From NCBI RefSeq assembly GCF_027943255.1, contig NC_072896.1, forward strand, positions 61,460,501 to 61,524,500: a stretch of DNA of 64,000 bases, written 5' to 3'. A program made the translations under genes and the position numbers. Source of the stretch: Anastrepha obliqua (taxonomy: Eukaryota > Arthropoda > Insecta > Diptera > Tephritidae). Below the pieces are notes generated by a model. It had not been told where the DNA came from. It saw only the letters and a list, made by a program, of their open reading frames with translations, and made no database searches. Within the stretch, counting starts at the first letter, position 1. Every line of letters starts with the position of its first letter. Positions 22,021-33,210 of this stretch are shown here, piece by piece.

Positions 22021-22990
22021 TTTTTACCATTGATGAGAATTTAAATTATTTCTTGTTTAAAATATTGGCATACATATACGTGATTAGTATTGATAATTGA
22101 ATCATAATTGGTCATAGTAATTTGATTAAACAAATAATTTCCTTCCTTCGAAACAAAACATATACCGGAACGACCCGGATTTATGTTCTGCCAAGGACTG
22201 TCACAACAACAACATCACCGCATAATTCTTAAATTGCGATTATATCAAATGTATTGAACGGGTCATAAAAGTATATTTAATATAATGTTTTGCAATATTT
22301 GTTTTCATTAATTTGCAACATATTATAAATAGGGGTTGTCAAATGTTTTAGAAGATCAGGTAAAAGATAAATCCCACTAAAAAATGTAAAACATGTGTGC
22401 CGTACTCTAATCAATTTCGGAAGTTGATCGCCGTCTTTCTTTTTTCTCCTTATTCTATTCTACCGTTGTGAGTTGCCTTTTTATAGCAACTAACTTAAGG
22501 ACTAAATAAACAAGTATTCTTTTGCTGTTTTACAAATCGGCCATTTCTGGCAATTAATCAATCTTGATAATAAAGTTTAAAATGGCTAGTATTCTTTTCG
22601 CTCCTTTTATTTTGGTATGATTTTTTTATTACTTCCGAATGATTTATCGACGATCTTCCCACAACATAATCCCAAACGATGGATGTCCAATAGTGGAATT
22701 AGTAACCAGCGTAAACCTGCAAACTGATGTTAACCGACTCAACCTATCTTATGAGAACATCATGTACTATACATAAAAACTCACCAGCGATGAAATTTGG
22801 AGCAAGTTTATTTTTTCTGGAAAATATTCTTTCTTCTAGATCAAATTGTGCCGTTCGCCCCAATTGAAAATAAATTTATAAAATTTACACATTTTTCCTT
22901 ATATAATTGAAAAAAATGTGAATTTCTATTATTTATAAGAAAATAAATAATTTATATATATTGTTTTACATAAATTTCGCTCACCTATAA
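22021..22990. other. 3' flank of PHF14 with a short retroposon fragment
   Basis: 22162..22215 (ATACCGGAACGACCCGGATTT, CCAAGGACTGTCACAACAAC) is a truncated copy of the short retroposon seen whole at 60323. AATAAA near 22505 may end PHF14 transcripts. The rest shows nothing recognised. Confidence 0.5.
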
Positions 22991-23008
22991 TATGTATTTT
23001 AAATTTTA

Positions 23009-23545
23009 TAATAGGTTCACATATGGCCACAGATTATCTACTTTTTCGATCTAGATGATCTACTTTTTCGATCTAGATGATCTACTTTTTCGTGCTTAAC
23101 TCCCGATCCGTAATTAAAAACGAGATTTCCCATACAAAATGCCTCTCCCAAATACGTTCACATATGCATTAATCACCTATAAATCCACCAAATTATGGAA
23201 GATTACCTGCAAAACTGACCAGCAGCTGTCAATACTGCTTTGAGAGGCTTTTCTTCATAGAAATTATTTTGGTGGAATATTCGGAGTTTTTGGTTCTTTA
23301 ATTATTATTAACGATATGAAGAAAATACAAGGAGAAGGAATAACTAATTTAAATGCGCAATTGACTGCTAAACAGTTGGAGGAAATCCGTATGCGAAGTT
23401 TACTGAGATTGTATGTCCGAAAGTATGATTATTGTCTCGGATTATTTTATAATCTCAGATTTTGGGAGAGAAATTTTGTATGGGAAATCGCGCTTTTCAA
23501 TTATGTATTTTGAGTTCATCTACTTATATTTGAACGTATTATAAG
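23009..23545. mobile_element. Foldback-like element, left arm
   Basis: GTTCACATATG begins the block. CGTTCACATATGCATTAATC, ACCTATAAATCCACCAAATTA, CAGCAGCTGTCAATACTG and TTGGTGGAATAT are found in inverted order at 25690..25985. The part 23455..23545 (GGGAGAGAAATTTTGTATGG, ending TTTGAACGTATTATAAGG) is also related to that block. The small frame at 23316 (MKKIQGEGITNLNAQLTAKQ) is of unknown value. Confidence 0.5.
23034..23093 (+). repeat. 22-bp tandem repeat, about 2.7 units
   Basis: GATCTACTTTTTCGATCTAGAT repeats directly, the last unit ending TTTTTCGTGC. It lies in the left foldback arm. Confidence 0.8.
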
Positions 23546-23871
23546 GAAAAACGTCAAAATAAAAACTAAATAAAGTGGATGACGGCAAGGAAAACAGGTT
23601 TGTAGACATAATTCTAGTAAAATGTTTGTTAGGTATTATTAACTATGCATTCATATAACAGAAAAATAGCGTGTGCCCATAAACGTGTATCCTCTTATCA
23701 CTTATTATAAAATGTAATCGAATTTCGTATACGTACTGCTGCCATAATTTTTTGAAACCTCAATAAACATCGTTTACGGATTTCCTTTAACCTTTTATTA
23801 TTAGCAGTTAATTGCACAATTAATTTAACTATTCGTTCTCCTTGTCTTTTCTTCATAACGCTAATCTATAC

Positions 23872-25656
23872 TAATATTATAAAGAGGAAAACTTTGTTTG
23901 TTTGTTTGTTACGAATAGGCTCAAAAACTACTGGACCGATTTTAAAAATTCTTCCACCATTCGAAAGCTACATTATCCACGAGTAACATGGATTATATTT
24001 TATTTTGGAAATAGGGCTCGAGATATAGGTCAAAACGTGGACCCGGGTAACCTTCGGACGTGTATGTACAATATGGGTATCAAATGAAAGCTGTTGGTGA
24101 ATGCTTTAGTACAGAGTATTTTTCATGCCGCTCCGTGACTGGGGTCTCGAGATATAGGTCAAAACGTGGACCCGGGTAACCTTCGGATGTGTATGTACAA
24201 TATGGGTATCAAATTGAAGCTGTTGGTGAGTGCTTTAGTACAGAGTATTTTTCATGCCGCTCCGTGACTGGGGTCTCGAGATATAGGTCAAAACGTGGAC
24301 CCGCGTAACCTTTGGTTGTGTATGTACAATATGGGTATCAAATGAAAGCTGTTGATAAGTGCTTTAATATGGGGTAATTTTCATACCTATTGATGACTAG
24401 GGTCTGGAAATATATGCCAAAACGTGGACCCGCCGTGTCTTTGCACCGAATTAAACCAAACTTACACACATTCTTAAGTAGATATTGAAGATGATTTCCG
24501 TATAGTTTGAATACCTATTGGTAGATAGGGTCTCGAGATATAGGTCAAAACGTGGACCCGGGTAACCTTCGGATGTGTATGTACAATATGGGTATCAAAT
24601 GGAAGCTGTTGGTGAATGCTTTAGTTCAGAGTATTTTTCATGCCACTCCGTGACTAGGGTCTCGAGATAGAGACCAAAACGTGGAGCCTAGAATGTGTTT
24701 GTACAATATGGATATCAAATTGAAGCTGTTGGGGAATGCTTTAGTACAGAGTATTTTTCATGCCGCTCCGTGACTGGGGTCTCGAGATATAGGTCAAAAC
24801 GTGGACCCGGGTAACCTTTGGTTGTGTATGTACAATATGGGTATCAAATGAAAGCTGTTGATAAGTGCTTTAATACGGGGTAATTTTCATACCTATTGAT
24901 GACTAGGGTCTCGAAATATATGCCAAAACGTGGACCCGCCGTCTCTTTGCACCGAATTAAACCAAACTTACGCACATTGTTAAGTAAGTATTGAAAATGG
25001 GTTTCGTAAAGTTTGGTTGTAATTCGGAGCACTGGCAACGGGTACAGCGTTCTTTTGAACCATCCATAATGTCGCTTACTTTTTTAACGCTTGGGGCGGA
25101 ACTGAACTGTCAAATTGACAGTGTGAGTTACAATGGGTCTATATTTCTTTCTGATTTGGATGCCATAAGGAAAACACGTAAGTGCAACATGTAAAAATTG
25201 TTTGTGAATTTTTTTGGAGTGGATTTTGGAACAGTGAATAATTTCTTACGAAATTTGAGAATTTAATGTGAGATCCGAATGAAATTATGTGTTCGTGAAA
25301 AAAAAATTTTTTTCGTTTTTTTTTTTGAAAAATATAAATGGATAATGGTTAAAAAAGCTCCAATGCTTAATAAAACATATAAATTGAAACGAAAAATTCA
25401 TGGATGATCAGGAAAAAAGACGATTGTTTATTCATATGCGTTGATTTGACATTTAAAAACAATCTTCTTTTTTCCTGATTTTCAATTTATATTTTATATT
25501 TACTCAAAAACAAATAGAAAAACAAAAAATATTGTTTATGCCAAAGCGCTTGAATAAAGAATAAAGAAATAAATAATATGAAAACCATATATTTTCTGTT
25601 CTAAACCATATCTATTCTATTTTAGTGTGCCCAGCGAAGGGGGCCGGGTTTGCTAG
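23872..25656 (+). mobile_element. Helitron-like element, copy 2
   Basis: It begins TCTATACTAATATTATAAAG after an A and ends GGGGGCCGGGTTTGCTAG before T, fitting TC...CTAG|T. It holds eight minisatellite units, a 42-codon ORF at 25069..25194 shared with copy 1, and a hairpin near 25405..25475. No replicase. Same orientation as copy 1, so the two flank PHF14 and the minus-strand gene in direct orientation. Confidence 0.62.
24005..24960 (+). repeat. 120/129-bp minisatellite, eight units
   Basis: CAAAACGTGGA recurs at about 24031, 24160, 24289, 24418, 24546, 24675, 24795 and 24924, with steps of 129 bp (one 128 and one 120). Unit types match those at 1640..2440. Confidence 0.87.
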
Positions 25657-25659
25657 TAA

Positions 25660-25985
25660 TAATTAAACAAACCAAAAACACTTATATATTCCACCAAACT
25701 AATTTCTACCACTCTCCAAAACAATTTCTACCACTCTCCAAAACAGTATTGACAGCTGATTGCCAGGTAATCTGCCATAAGTAAACGGGTGGATTAATTT
25801 TGTGGATTTCTTGGTAATTAATGCATATGTAAACTTACTTTAACTCCCAATCCGTAATTAAAAAGCCAGATTATCCTTACAAAATTTCTCTCCCGAAATC
25901 CGAGAACATGAAATAATAATACGTTCACATATAAGTAGATTAATTTGGTGGATTTATAGGTGATTAATGCATATGTGAACGTATA
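25660..25985. mobile_element. Foldback-like element, right arm
   Basis: It begins at the Helitron 3' junction with TAATAATTAAACAAACCAAAAAC, followed by ATATTCCACCAAACTAATTT, CAGTATTGACAGCTG, TTAATGCATATG and GGTGGATTTATAGGTGATTA. These are complements, in reverse order, of the arm at 23009..23310. CCACTCTCCAAAACAATTTCTA is partly duplicated at 25708..25745. Confidence 0.5.
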
Positions 25986-26769
25986 TAACTATTTAAAGGT
26001 GTAATTTATTTTAACTGCACCGACTGCGAACGAAATTCATCATTTGCTGATGATTTTACCGGACACGAAGAGCTGTTTTACGGCTGATATATAGACGAAA
26101 TTGTTAAGAGTCAAAAAACAAAAATTTCCAAAATTATGCATACCTGCACAGAGTAGGTAGATGACTGTTCGTTCATCTGTCTGTCCGTGCGACCGATAAC
26201 TGTGGCAAAATTTAGTATACTTCATTGAAATTTGATACTTATATTATTTTTCGTCCAGTATAGTTTTGTATAAAAAATAGACGAAATCAATGTAAAACCG
26301 GGCCTGCCTCCGGTATAACAATAATTAATAAACAGAAATAAAAAAAAACTTGATAACTCCTTTATAAGTGAGTCAAAATTATTAAAATTTGGTGGAAATC
26401 ATGAACTTAGAAAAAACTTCGACGCAAGTAAAATTTGAAAAAAAGGTAGTTGTCATGCGCAATTTTGGGTAAATTTAAACCCATTTAGTAACTTAATAAA
26501 ACTCGCCTAAACTTGGAGGTTCCGCAATTCATTTAAATCCGACTTAATTGTTATTGAAATCGGATAAATAGAATTAAATCTCGTCCTGGTTTTATTTGAT
26601 AAGATTAAATTTGCGTCCAGTCCTCTGATATTACAAGCTATAACTCTCATCATCTATGAGTTTGTTTAATTCCAAAAATTAACAGCAATTGCAAATTAGG
26701 CTTTAGTAAAATGTGCGTGGGCCTGAATTTGTAGGCCTTCCGTAATGAGTCCTTTCCGACCGTCGCCGC
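25986..26769. other. Intergenic DNA, nothing recognised
   Basis: AT-rich. CTGTCTGTCCGTGCGACCG near 26180 recalls a sequence common in dipteran repeat ends. No coding frame or clear repeat. Confidence 0.4.
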
Positions 26770-26990
26770 ATATATTGCTTTTTATTGAGAAATATCTGAA
26801 TTCTTAGTCAAGTTTTAGATTTTTGATACGATTTTTTATGAAATTTAATTGTTTTTTTTTAAGCAACCTATCACATAAAAGAGCGTTTTGGAATTAGGTG
26901 ATCTCGGCTGTGGACATTTTTTGATAACCAGCTGAGAGTGTTTGTACTTATGGAAATGTACAATGTCCGTGTGTTCATGTAGATATGAAA
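26770..26990 (+). repeat. Repeat upstream of the RTN4IP1-like gene, copy 2
   Basis: TGCTTTTTATTGAGAAATAT, GATACGATTTTTTATGAAAT, AGGTGATCTCGGC, TTTTTTGATAACCAGCTGAG and GTGTTTGTACTTATGGAAAT are colinear with the repeat 630 bp upstream of PHF14. It ends about 300 bp before the start codon at 27287. Confidence 0.6.
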
Positions 26991-27286
26991 TGTTGTCGAT
27001 AGTAACGATTGTAATGATCTGTTGATAGAACCATCGAAAGTTTACCACTTAAGGACTAGATTTAGTCCATTTTGAAAATTATAACCACACAGAAATCGTG
27101 CAGTGTTCTTTTATGAGAAAAAATTTTGTCACTTGAAAGAACGTGTTTAAACGCAGTTGTTTCAAGTTTTGGTGCTTTATTAAAATTCAAAAGCTGGCAG
27201 CACTGTATGTCGCCAATGTAAGAAGTTATCCATGTTATCAAGGTTATGGATAGAAGTACGCATTTGATTTCACATTGTAATTCGAA

Positions 27287-28665
27287 ATGTGGTTCAGAAA
27301 TCTAAATCATTTGGAACGCAGTTACTTTTCTTCAGTACGCTACTGCTCTACAAATAATTTCAAATCCTTCAAATCAACTGCTGAAAGTAAAAATCACTCA
27401 TGTCTTGATGGAAAATTAAAAATGGTTGGCTGGCAAATACACAATTATGGTCATACTGAAGAACTGCAGTACGCGAAGGGTCTAAGGATGCCTCAGATCC
27501 AAAGTTCTTCTGACTGTTTGGTACGCGTTCACGCTACGACAGTTAATCCTATTGATGTTGCAATGTTGGGTAAATATCAACAAATTGCATCAATTTTTCA
27601 AAACCAAATTTCTTACATAAACAGAAGGGTATGGATCGAAAATGTTCAACATGTTGCGATGTAAATTTTCAAGTGCGATAGAATTTCCTTTAATCCTGGG
27701 CCGTGAATTTTGTGGCGAAGTTATACAATGTGGAATGGGAGCCAAAAACGGACTTCGAGTGGGTGAGCGAGTATGGGGTGTGGTTCCTCTGCAATTAAAT
27801 GGATCACATGCCCAATACGTTGTTGTACCGGATTACTGCGTAAATTGAAAGAATTTTTAAATATTTTTATACAAATACAAATCGATTTTTAGTTATCAGC
27901 AGCTCCCAAAGGTTTATCTAATGAACAAGCAGCATCTGTTCTCTATGGCGGACTGACCGCATGGTCTGGGCTTTACATTACTGGTCGCTTAGGCGGCATT
28001 TGTGGTGCAGTATCCAGTACAGGTGGCGGTGCAAATAAACGAGTTTTGGTGATGGGTGGCTCTGGTAGTGTAGGGTCATTGGCAATACAAATATTAAAAT
28101 CACAAAAGGCTACTGTATTTGCAACTTGCAGTGAAGATGCAATTGAACTAGTAAAAAATCTAGGTGCTGATTATGTTGTGGACTATAAAAATGCCACCGA
28201 GTTCGATGCGTTGAGTAGCTATGCACCCTTCGATATTGTCTTGGACTGCGCGGGTCAAGGAATAGAGCAGGCTAATAAAATTCGTTTCCCGTTTCGTCAA
28301 TATATAACATTTTCACCCCCTTTTGTACGCAACTTGGACAATTTGGGCTTTGGTTTGGGAATGATAAAAAATGTTACCGATATGGTCGAAACAAATACAA
28401 AGGCTATATATTCAAATGGTGGGCTATTGAAATGGGGCTTCTTTACGCCAGCTCCGCAAGGAATTGAACTGCTTTCACAATTGGTAGAGAAAAAACAGGT
28501 AAGTGGAATTTTTTGACCGTTTTGATTAAATATTTCATACAAGTGTGTCCATTTCAGCTGTTGCCGCTCATTGATAGTTCGTTTACTTTTGAACAGTTGC
28601 CGGACGCTTTTGATAAGATGCAACGCGGGCATTTGCGTGGCAAACTTGTAATAACTGTGCCTTAA
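27287..28665 (+). CDS. RTN4IP1: Reticulon-4-interacting protein 1 orthologue, mitochondrial
   Basis: NADPH-dependent quinone-oxidoreductase-like protein of the RTN4IP1 (OPA10) family, mitochondrial, linked in animals to coenzyme Q synthesis and complex I assembly (family knowledge; the Drosophila orthologue is, I believe, CG17221). Exons: 27287..27569, 27625..27839, 27893..28498, 28558..28665; phases 1, 0, 0; total 403 aa, against 396 in human. The first 35 residues (MWFRNLNHLERSYFSSVRYC...) have Arg, Ser and Phe but little acid, as a mitochondrial leader. The GroES-like domain contains VNPIDV, FPLILGREFCGEV and GERVWGVVP. The Rossmann nucleotide-binding motif GGSGSVG is at residues 220-226, followed by LGADYVVDY. 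The C-terminus GHLRGKLVITVP matches the family end. Splice junction 1 reads G|AA GGG, restoring EGYGSKMFNML. The introns are 53-60 bp, typical of flies. Confidence 0.95.
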
Positions 28666-29080
28666 TTAACATTTATAATGAGCAAAGTTTTATAAATCGA
28701 AGTCTAACTTTTAAAAGGCAGGTATGTATACGATACAAATTTTCCCACAGTGTTCCGTTCTGCGTACCCCAATGAGTTCTCCCCTCTCCAAATATAGCGG
28801 AAACTTTTAATTTTCGAGTTCTTTGAAGTTAGTTTTTTTTTAATTTGTTAACCACAAAACGGCTTTTCCGTATGGAAATGAGTACTGATCTCTATTGTTT
28901 TATTTTCACAAACACTTTATATAATTTAAAGCAGTTAGTACCTTTTTTACTTTAATTATTATTTATAAAATCTTAATAAAATAATTAATTTGTACTCCGC
29001 AATGGAAAAAAGTTGTTCGAATTCGCCAAACACAATTATGAAAATGCTACGACAGATAATGGAAACAGACAAGGTGTAAA
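28666..29080. other. 3' flank of the RTN4IP1-like gene
   Basis: AT-rich; no canonical AATAAA within 100 bp of the stop. No recognisable feature. Confidence 0.4.
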
Positions 29081-29091
29081 AATTTATATTT

Positions 29092-29406
29092 GGCGGCTGC
29101 CGTAGCCGAATGGGTTGGTGCGTGATTACCATTCGGAACTCACAGAGAGAACGTAGGTTCGAATCTCGGTGAAACACCAAAATTAAGAAAAACATTTTTC
29201 TAATAGCGGTCGCCCCTCGGCAGGCAATGGCAAACCTCCGGCCATGAAAAAGCTTTTCATAAAAAATATCTGGCGTTCGGAGTCGGCTTAAAACTGTAGG
29301 TCCCTCCATTTGTGCAACAACATCAAGACGCACACCACAAATAGGAGGAGGAGCTCGGCCAAACTCCCAAAAAAGGTGTGACGTGGCAATTATATATATA
29401 TAGTAT
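29092..29406 (+). mobile_element. tRNA-derived SINE, copy C
   Basis: Full copy: CCGTAGCCGAATGGGTTGG head with A box, GGTTCGAATCT B box, body and (TA)n tail. AATTTATATTT flanks it at 29081..29091 and 29407..29417 as an 11-bp target duplication. A stretch in the body (AGTGTATTTCT) is deleted. Confidence 0.92.
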
Positions 29407-29460
29407 AATTTATATTTAATCGTTTCGATTAATTTTTCAAATATATCTTCAATTGATTGC

Positions 29461-31198
29461 TAATTAATATGGCTAATTATTTGGCAATTTAGTATATATA
29501 TTACTTCAACGTCGTTTAGCTTCTCTGCATTTAAGTATCTTTGTCTGATTTCCTTCAGTACAGGGCACCTTCCTAAGAAGTGATACATGTCTTCTTCTTC
29601 GTTTGAGTTGCATAGTGTGCAAATTTTTACCGCGTTTCGATAAGCTATTGCATTCAGTTTTAACAAACCGCATCTTGCTTTAAATATTTTTGTTATATCA
29701 GCTAATCGCATATCTTCTCTAAAGTATGACTCTCCTTTTGAGTGATCTAAGTGTTTATATATTCGTGTGGTGATTGATAGTGCTTTTTGTTTTGCCATGT
29801 TTAAATTTTGTAGTTTAATAAAAGCTGGGTACAGCGATCTTACCAGTCCGTATCAGTTATGTTTTCTTCAAGCTTTAGGCCAAACTCCATACCTAAGTCA
29901 TTGAGTTGTTTGAGCCAAAACACGTTTGTTCGTAATTTGCACTATGTAACTTTGTGCGGGAGTCTACTAATGTTGTATTTATAGATAGTTTTCCAAATGT
30001 ATTTCATATGTAGTTCTAACGAATATAAGTAGCTATGTTCTACGTTAGTTTCTAGCGTTATTGCATAATTCGGGGTGAAGTCAGGTGATTTGAAAATTCT
30101 TCTAATAAAATAACGCTGAAGTTTATTTACTTCTTCGAACAGCGTATAACCCCAGATTTGAGCGGCGTATGTTTGTATGGCTCTGCACACAGCCTGAAAC
30201 AGCTTCCATTTAGCTTTGTATGAGATGTAAGGCTTAGCTAAGAAATTGTTCCATGTACTATTAATGCTAGCTTTTGCTGAATTATTTCTGGCTTGCACAT
30301 GTTTAGCAAACGCCATTTTGGTAGTGAGAATGACACCAAGATATTTATATTCTGCTACCACTTTTATTTCCTCACCTTTGTACCACCATTTTTCTGCCTT
30401 GGCTAGTTGGCCACCCTTTCTAAATACTATCATCTCAGATTTCATTAAATTTACTTCCATGTTCCATTCAGCGCAATATCTTTCTAGTTTTTTAATCATA
30501 GATTGCGAGACATTATGATAATCAGCTAAGAGACCAATATTATCAGCATATAGAAGAAGGCGTACATTTATTCCATCAATTAGTAGACCACCTTTCAAAC
30601 AGTCATGTAGATCATTCAGGTATAATGTGAAGAGCAAAGGTAATAACGGACAATCTTGTTTCACCCCTGTACCGGTTTCAAAGTAATCTGATACTTCCCT
30701 TCCTGTCCAAACTGCTGTTCTCGTATTCGAATATAAATATTTTCAATCATATTTGTTATTTTGTTGGATAATCCTATCTGTCGAAGTTTGTAAATTAATG
30801 GCCTCCTGGGTACCCTGTCGAAAGCCACTTTGAAATCCACAAAATATGCATAAACTTTTTTGTTTTCGTTGAACTTTAAATGTACTATAGATGCAAGATT
30901 GTATATGTTATCCACCGTTGAGTAGTTTTTTCTAAAGCCGGCTTGAAATTCAGTGAGCATGTTAATGTTTTCTATCCAGTTTGTAAGTCTTTCATTAATC
31001 AATCCCATTAAAACTTTTGCAATACAGTTCATAAAGGATATTTCCCTATAGTTACTTGCTATATTTGTATTTCCTTTTTTAAATATTGGGAAAACTATTG
31101 TTTTAAATAATGCTTCGTCGATTCTTCCGGTCTCGAAGATGATGCTGTAGACTTTCGTTAGCTCCATGATAAATTCTGTTGAGGCAGCCTTTAGTAGC
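29461..31198 (-). pseudogene. Non-LTR retrotransposon ORF2 (RT to C-terminus), frameshifted
   Basis: Pieces read in order: FKTIVFPIFKKGNTNIASNY, TEFQAGFRKNYSTVDNI, YAYFVDFKVAFDRVPRRPLI (31167..30661); after a one-base frameshift VKQDCPLLPLLFTLYLNDLH, catalytic LLYADN (normally YADD) and EYKYLGVILT (30664..29942); a stop-rich gap; then a C-terminal CTLCNSNEEEDMYHFLGRCP zinc-knuckle-like motif (29798..29460). This is a LINE reverse transcriptase of a Jockey/CR1-like clade that I cannot pin down. The 5' side ends abruptly at 31198, where a Jockey 5' region begins. The YADN change and frameshifts make it inactive. Confidence 0.85.
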
Positions 31199-31204
31199 TC
31201 ATAA

Positions 31205-31720
31205 GGGCATTCCCATCGCAGCCGGTTCTACGTTACCGGAATGACTCGGGCTTTTCCCGACCAAGGGCTGCCGCCTCAGTAAACTAGCCCTGTCTAGTGA
31301 ACAGCATATCACCCCACCCCTTACGTCACAGGAGCAACTCCTCGCAGCAACCTTGCTCCAAATGCTTCTCCTCAGGGCTGGAATTGAATCCAACCCTGGG
31401 CCAGAAGTATTCTATTGCTGCGTCTGCCATAAACGGCTCCATCCGAATTCCACCTCGGTTAGGAGCAACAAGTGCAACGGGTGGAGCCATCTTAAGACCT
31501 GTTCAGGCCTTAAGACTCATAGGGAGTGGTCCACACGGTATGTGGCCTCGTGTTGCTCCCGCCAGCAGGCGTTCAATGCCTCCACGATCGTCGTAATACC
31601 TACACCAATTTTTACCCGCCTGAGGATTGGCCACACCAACGTAGCGCATCGGCATTTACTCCCTGGAGGTTCTCCTGCTTCCTGTCTTTTCTGCTCCAGA
31701 TTAGCATCAACGTAGCATTT
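31205..31720 (+). mobile_element. Jockey-like retrotransposon 5' region with 2A-like motif
   Basis: It starts CATTCCCATCGCAGCCGGTT and shares its first 100 bp with 11716..11815. The frame from about 31323 reads QEQLLAATLLQMLLLRAGIE then SNPGP, close to the 2A consensus D-V/I-E-x-N-P-G-P (Gly in place of Asp). Next comes a zinc-finger-like CCVCHKRLHPNSTSVRSNKC with CNGWSHLKTCSGLKTHREWS, known at the start of Jockey-like ORF2. The protein then degrades; the endonuclease and RT are missing. Confidence 0.7.
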
Positions 31721-32214
31721 CCTCAATGAATGTTTAATTTTGGAGAGATTAAGGAAAAAACACTTTGGATTTGCAAACCCAGCGTCTACTCTAAAATATG
31801 TAACATCGCGAAACAATTTATATATATATAATTTCATCCAAGAAAGCAATTTAAATATATGAAATTTTGTAATAATGTATAATTTTAGTTCTAATTATCT
31901 TTATACTTCACGTACTTCATATGTATCTAATACTTAACATTAAACTAAAGAGTCGATGGCCTAAGCTGCTTGTACTCTATTTCTTTAGATATTAAGCACT
32001 GTATTTTATGGTATGTTTAATAAATAATAATAATAATAATATTTTTGCCCAAATCTATTATTTTATTTCAATATTATCAAAAATAAATAAAAAATGCTAA
32101 ATAAATAACAATTCAATATCTACAATTATAAGTAGAACTCGACAGTGAAAAAGCGCATTTTTATCGATCTGCAGGAAATTGGTTAAATTTGTTTATTTAT
32201 CTCTTACCTGATTA
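31721..32214. other. Intergenic DNA with (TAA)n
   Basis: ATAATAATAATAATAAT near 32025..32041 may be a retroposon tail. Nothing else recognised. Confidence 0.4.
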
Positions 32215-32650
32215 GTACTTTGATGACTATCCATTATTTTTTAAAACTGCTTGACATCTGCGCGGTAAACTTTCTATTCCACGCTTCCTGTACTCTTTAC
32301 CATAGCTCATTGGCATTTAAAGTTGTTTTACTCAACCTTAACCCCAAAGTCGTTCCACAGATTTTCAATGAGGTTAAGGTCGGGGCTTTGTGCTGGGCAA
32401 TAGACTTTAATTTTGTCTTTTGATAGCAATTTTGCGCTCCTTTTGCTGTATGTAGGGAATATGGCTCCATCGTATTTTTGAGAATATCAAGATAAGCAAA
32501 CTTATCCATATTGCCATTTATTCTCACTATTGGGCCTACCCCATTCCAAGAAAATGATCCCCAAACTTTCAAGTTACCTCCACCGTGATTTGAGGTCTTT
32601 GAGAAACTCCCGGCGATCCAACTTTTGGCTTTTTTCATGATGAACATTTT
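32215..32650 (-). pseudogene. Tc1-like transposase C-terminal fragment
   Basis: Across frames: KVWGSFSWNGVGPIVRING, then QSPDLNLIENLWNDFG with the third catalytic region. A Tc1 (DD34E) transposase end with several frameshifts. SINE copy D follows directly at 32654. Confidence 0.7.
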
Positions 32651-32653
32651 ACG

Positions 32654-32950
32654 GCCGCCGTAGCCGAATGGGTTGGTGCGTCACTACCATTAGGAAATCA
32701 GAGAGAGAACATCGGTTCGAATCTCGGTTAAACACCAAATTTAAGAAAAAAAAATGTTTCTAATAGGGGTCGCCCCTCGGCAGGCAATGGCAAACCTCCG
32801 AGTGTATTTCTGCCATGAAAAAGCTTCTCATAAAAATATCTGCCGTTCGGAGTCGGCTTGAAACTGTAGGTCCCTCCATTTGTGGAACAACATCAAGACG
32901 CACACCACAAATAGGAGGAGGAGCTCGGCCAAACACACAAAAAGGGTGAC
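32654..32950 (+). mobile_element. tRNA-derived SINE, copy D
   Basis: GGCCGCCGTAGCCGAATGGG head, GGTTCGAATCT B box, full body to GGCCAAACACACAAAAAGGG. The (TA) tail is absent or degraded and no target duplication was found. Confidence 0.88.
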
Positions 32951-33210
32951 ATAATCCATGCGCAAACAATATCTATATGTATGTATATATTAATATGGAG
33001 GGCAAAATTTTGTCGTACCTTTTTTTAGTATTTATAGTCAGAGAAAAAAAGTTGAAACATATACCAATGGATAGCATATGTGGAGACGGTATGCACAATG
33101 TATCATATTAAAATAGATACATAAGTGAATATTTTACCTGTATTATTATATATCATGTTATAATATGTATCATGATATAAAAGTTGATGAAACAACTGGA
33201 AAGTTATATA

